A stretch of 64,000 bases of DNA, taken from NCBI RefSeq assembly GCF_030035675.1, contig NC_084495.1, positions 7,595,001 to 7,659,000 on the forward strand. Direction: 5' to 3'. The notes beneath the pieces are model-generated. The model was not told the DNA's origin. It searched no databases and was given only the letters and a program-made list of their open reading frames with translations. The DNA comes from Rhineura floridana (taxonomy: Eukaryota; Chordata; Lepidosauria; Squamata; Rhineuridae). This document shows, one piece after another, positions 63,619 to 64,000 of the stretch (positions are counted from its first letter, which is position 1; every line of letters begins with the position of its first letter). Made by a program: the position numbers and the translations under genes.

Positions 63619-64000
63619 TCATACCTCGCTGGATGTCCTGGGCCGCGAGGAAAAGCCCGACGAGACGCACCCGCAGCAGGCCAGCCAGAGGGACTTCTGG
63701 ATGTCTGGGTTCCTGAAGGCATAAATGACGGGGTTGAGGAGGGAGTTGCAGGCGGCCGGCAGGGCCAAGGAGTAGGTGTAGACGGGCGGGTAGCTGGCGT
63801 CGGCTACCAGGGAGTAGACGGCGAAGGGCATCCAGCAGAGGGCGAAGGTGCCCAAGATGAGCGAGAGAGTGGAGAGGCCCTTGCGGGTGGAGGCGGCCTG
63901 GGCTGGGGCGATGAACTGGTGCTGGACGGCGATCTGCTGGGCGTGCCGAAAGGCGATCTTGCAGATCTGCAGGTAGAGCTGCAGCATGAGAGCGAAGAGG
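63619..64000 (-). CDS. GPR12: GPR3/6/12-family orphan receptor, C-terminal 126 residues, runs off window
   Basis: This class A receptor family is constitutively Gs-coupled and raises cAMP; it keeps oocytes in meiotic arrest and acts in neurons. The frame is open from the window edge to TGA at 63619-63621. Visible in order: end of TM5 (LMLQLYLQICKIAF), the third intracellular loop with RHAQQIAVQH, TM6 with CWMPF, TM7 with NPVIYAFRN (the NPxxY motif), helix 8 with likely palmitoylated CCGC, and a short tail ending SSEV, like the SPSDV/SPSEV ends of the family. TRKGLSTL, CWMPF, YSLVAD and NPVIY favour GPR12, but TM7 reads LALPAACNSLL where GPR3, GPR6 and GPR12 all have TLLPATYNS followed by MI or II. 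It faces the WASF gene tail to tail. Family secure; GPR12 versus a fourth paralogue open. Confidence 0.92.
   Translation of the reverse strand, partial: LFALMLQLYLQICKIAFRHAQQIAVQHQFIAPAQAASTRKGLSTLSLILGTFALCWMPFAVYSLVADASYPPVYTYSLALPAACNSLLNPVIYAFRNPDIQKSLWLACCGCVSSGFSSRPRTSSEV

Noticed and set aside
1-64000. CRISPR arrays, operons or ribosome binding sites
   Set aside because: The sequence is clearly vertebrate nuclear DNA with introns and LINEs; no regularly spaced repeat array was seen.

Overview
The window looks like squamate reptile DNA, probably from a lizard. Interspersed repeats typical of that group fill it: Sauria-type tRNA SINEs with a BovB-like 3' end, BovB, L2, CR1 and L1 LINEs, many palindromic hAT-like MITEs, a chromodomain Ty3/gypsy element and a DIRS fragment. 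Two protein-coding genes appear real. Seven coding exons of a WASF (WAVE) family gene lie on + between 1,146 and 23,431, with the first exons upstream of the window. The 3' end of a GPR3/6/12-family receptor lies on - from 63,619 to the window edge. About 40 kb between them holds repeats and no convincing host gene.

The two genes stand tail to tail. From memory, the three mammalian WASF/GPR pairs (WASF1-GPR6, WASF2-GPR3, WASF3-GPR12) are arranged the same way. Both proteins here are closest to WASF3 and GPR12, but both seem more diverged than orthologues of such conserved genes should be. My main hypothesis is that this is a fourth WASF-GPR pair lost or unnoticed in mammals; a fast-evolving WASF3-GPR12 locus is the alternative. 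The WASF protein keeps its SCAR homology segment, basic region, proline-rich region and WH2-central-acidic output module.

Layout: 1-23.4 kb, WASF exons in introns full of LINE tails, SINEs and MITEs. Its penultimate intron-exon region (13.5-17.3 kb) holds an L1 split by a remarkable insert, a sense-oriented chimera of DNER mRNA, an unidentified piece, a CA9-like carbonic anhydrase mRNA and an L2 3' tail. 23.4-36 kb, 3' flank with CR1, L2 and SINE copies. 36.3-41.2 kb, a young Ty3/gypsy chromovirus with 633-bp LTRs and a 5-bp target duplication, inserted in an older DNA transposon copy. 41-52 kb, MITEs and a three-level nest (BovB cut by L2, then an ORF1-only L1 at the junction). 52.2-54.7 kb, one CR1-like copy carrying a solo LTR and a DUSP14-like retrocopy. 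55-62 kb, LINE tails, a second solo LTR of the same family and a DIRS recombinase fragment. 62.9-64 kb, a CR1 tail, then the receptor gene.

All identifications come from reading the sequence and remembered family sequences; no search was run. Repeat boundaries are approximate unless a target-site duplication is given.
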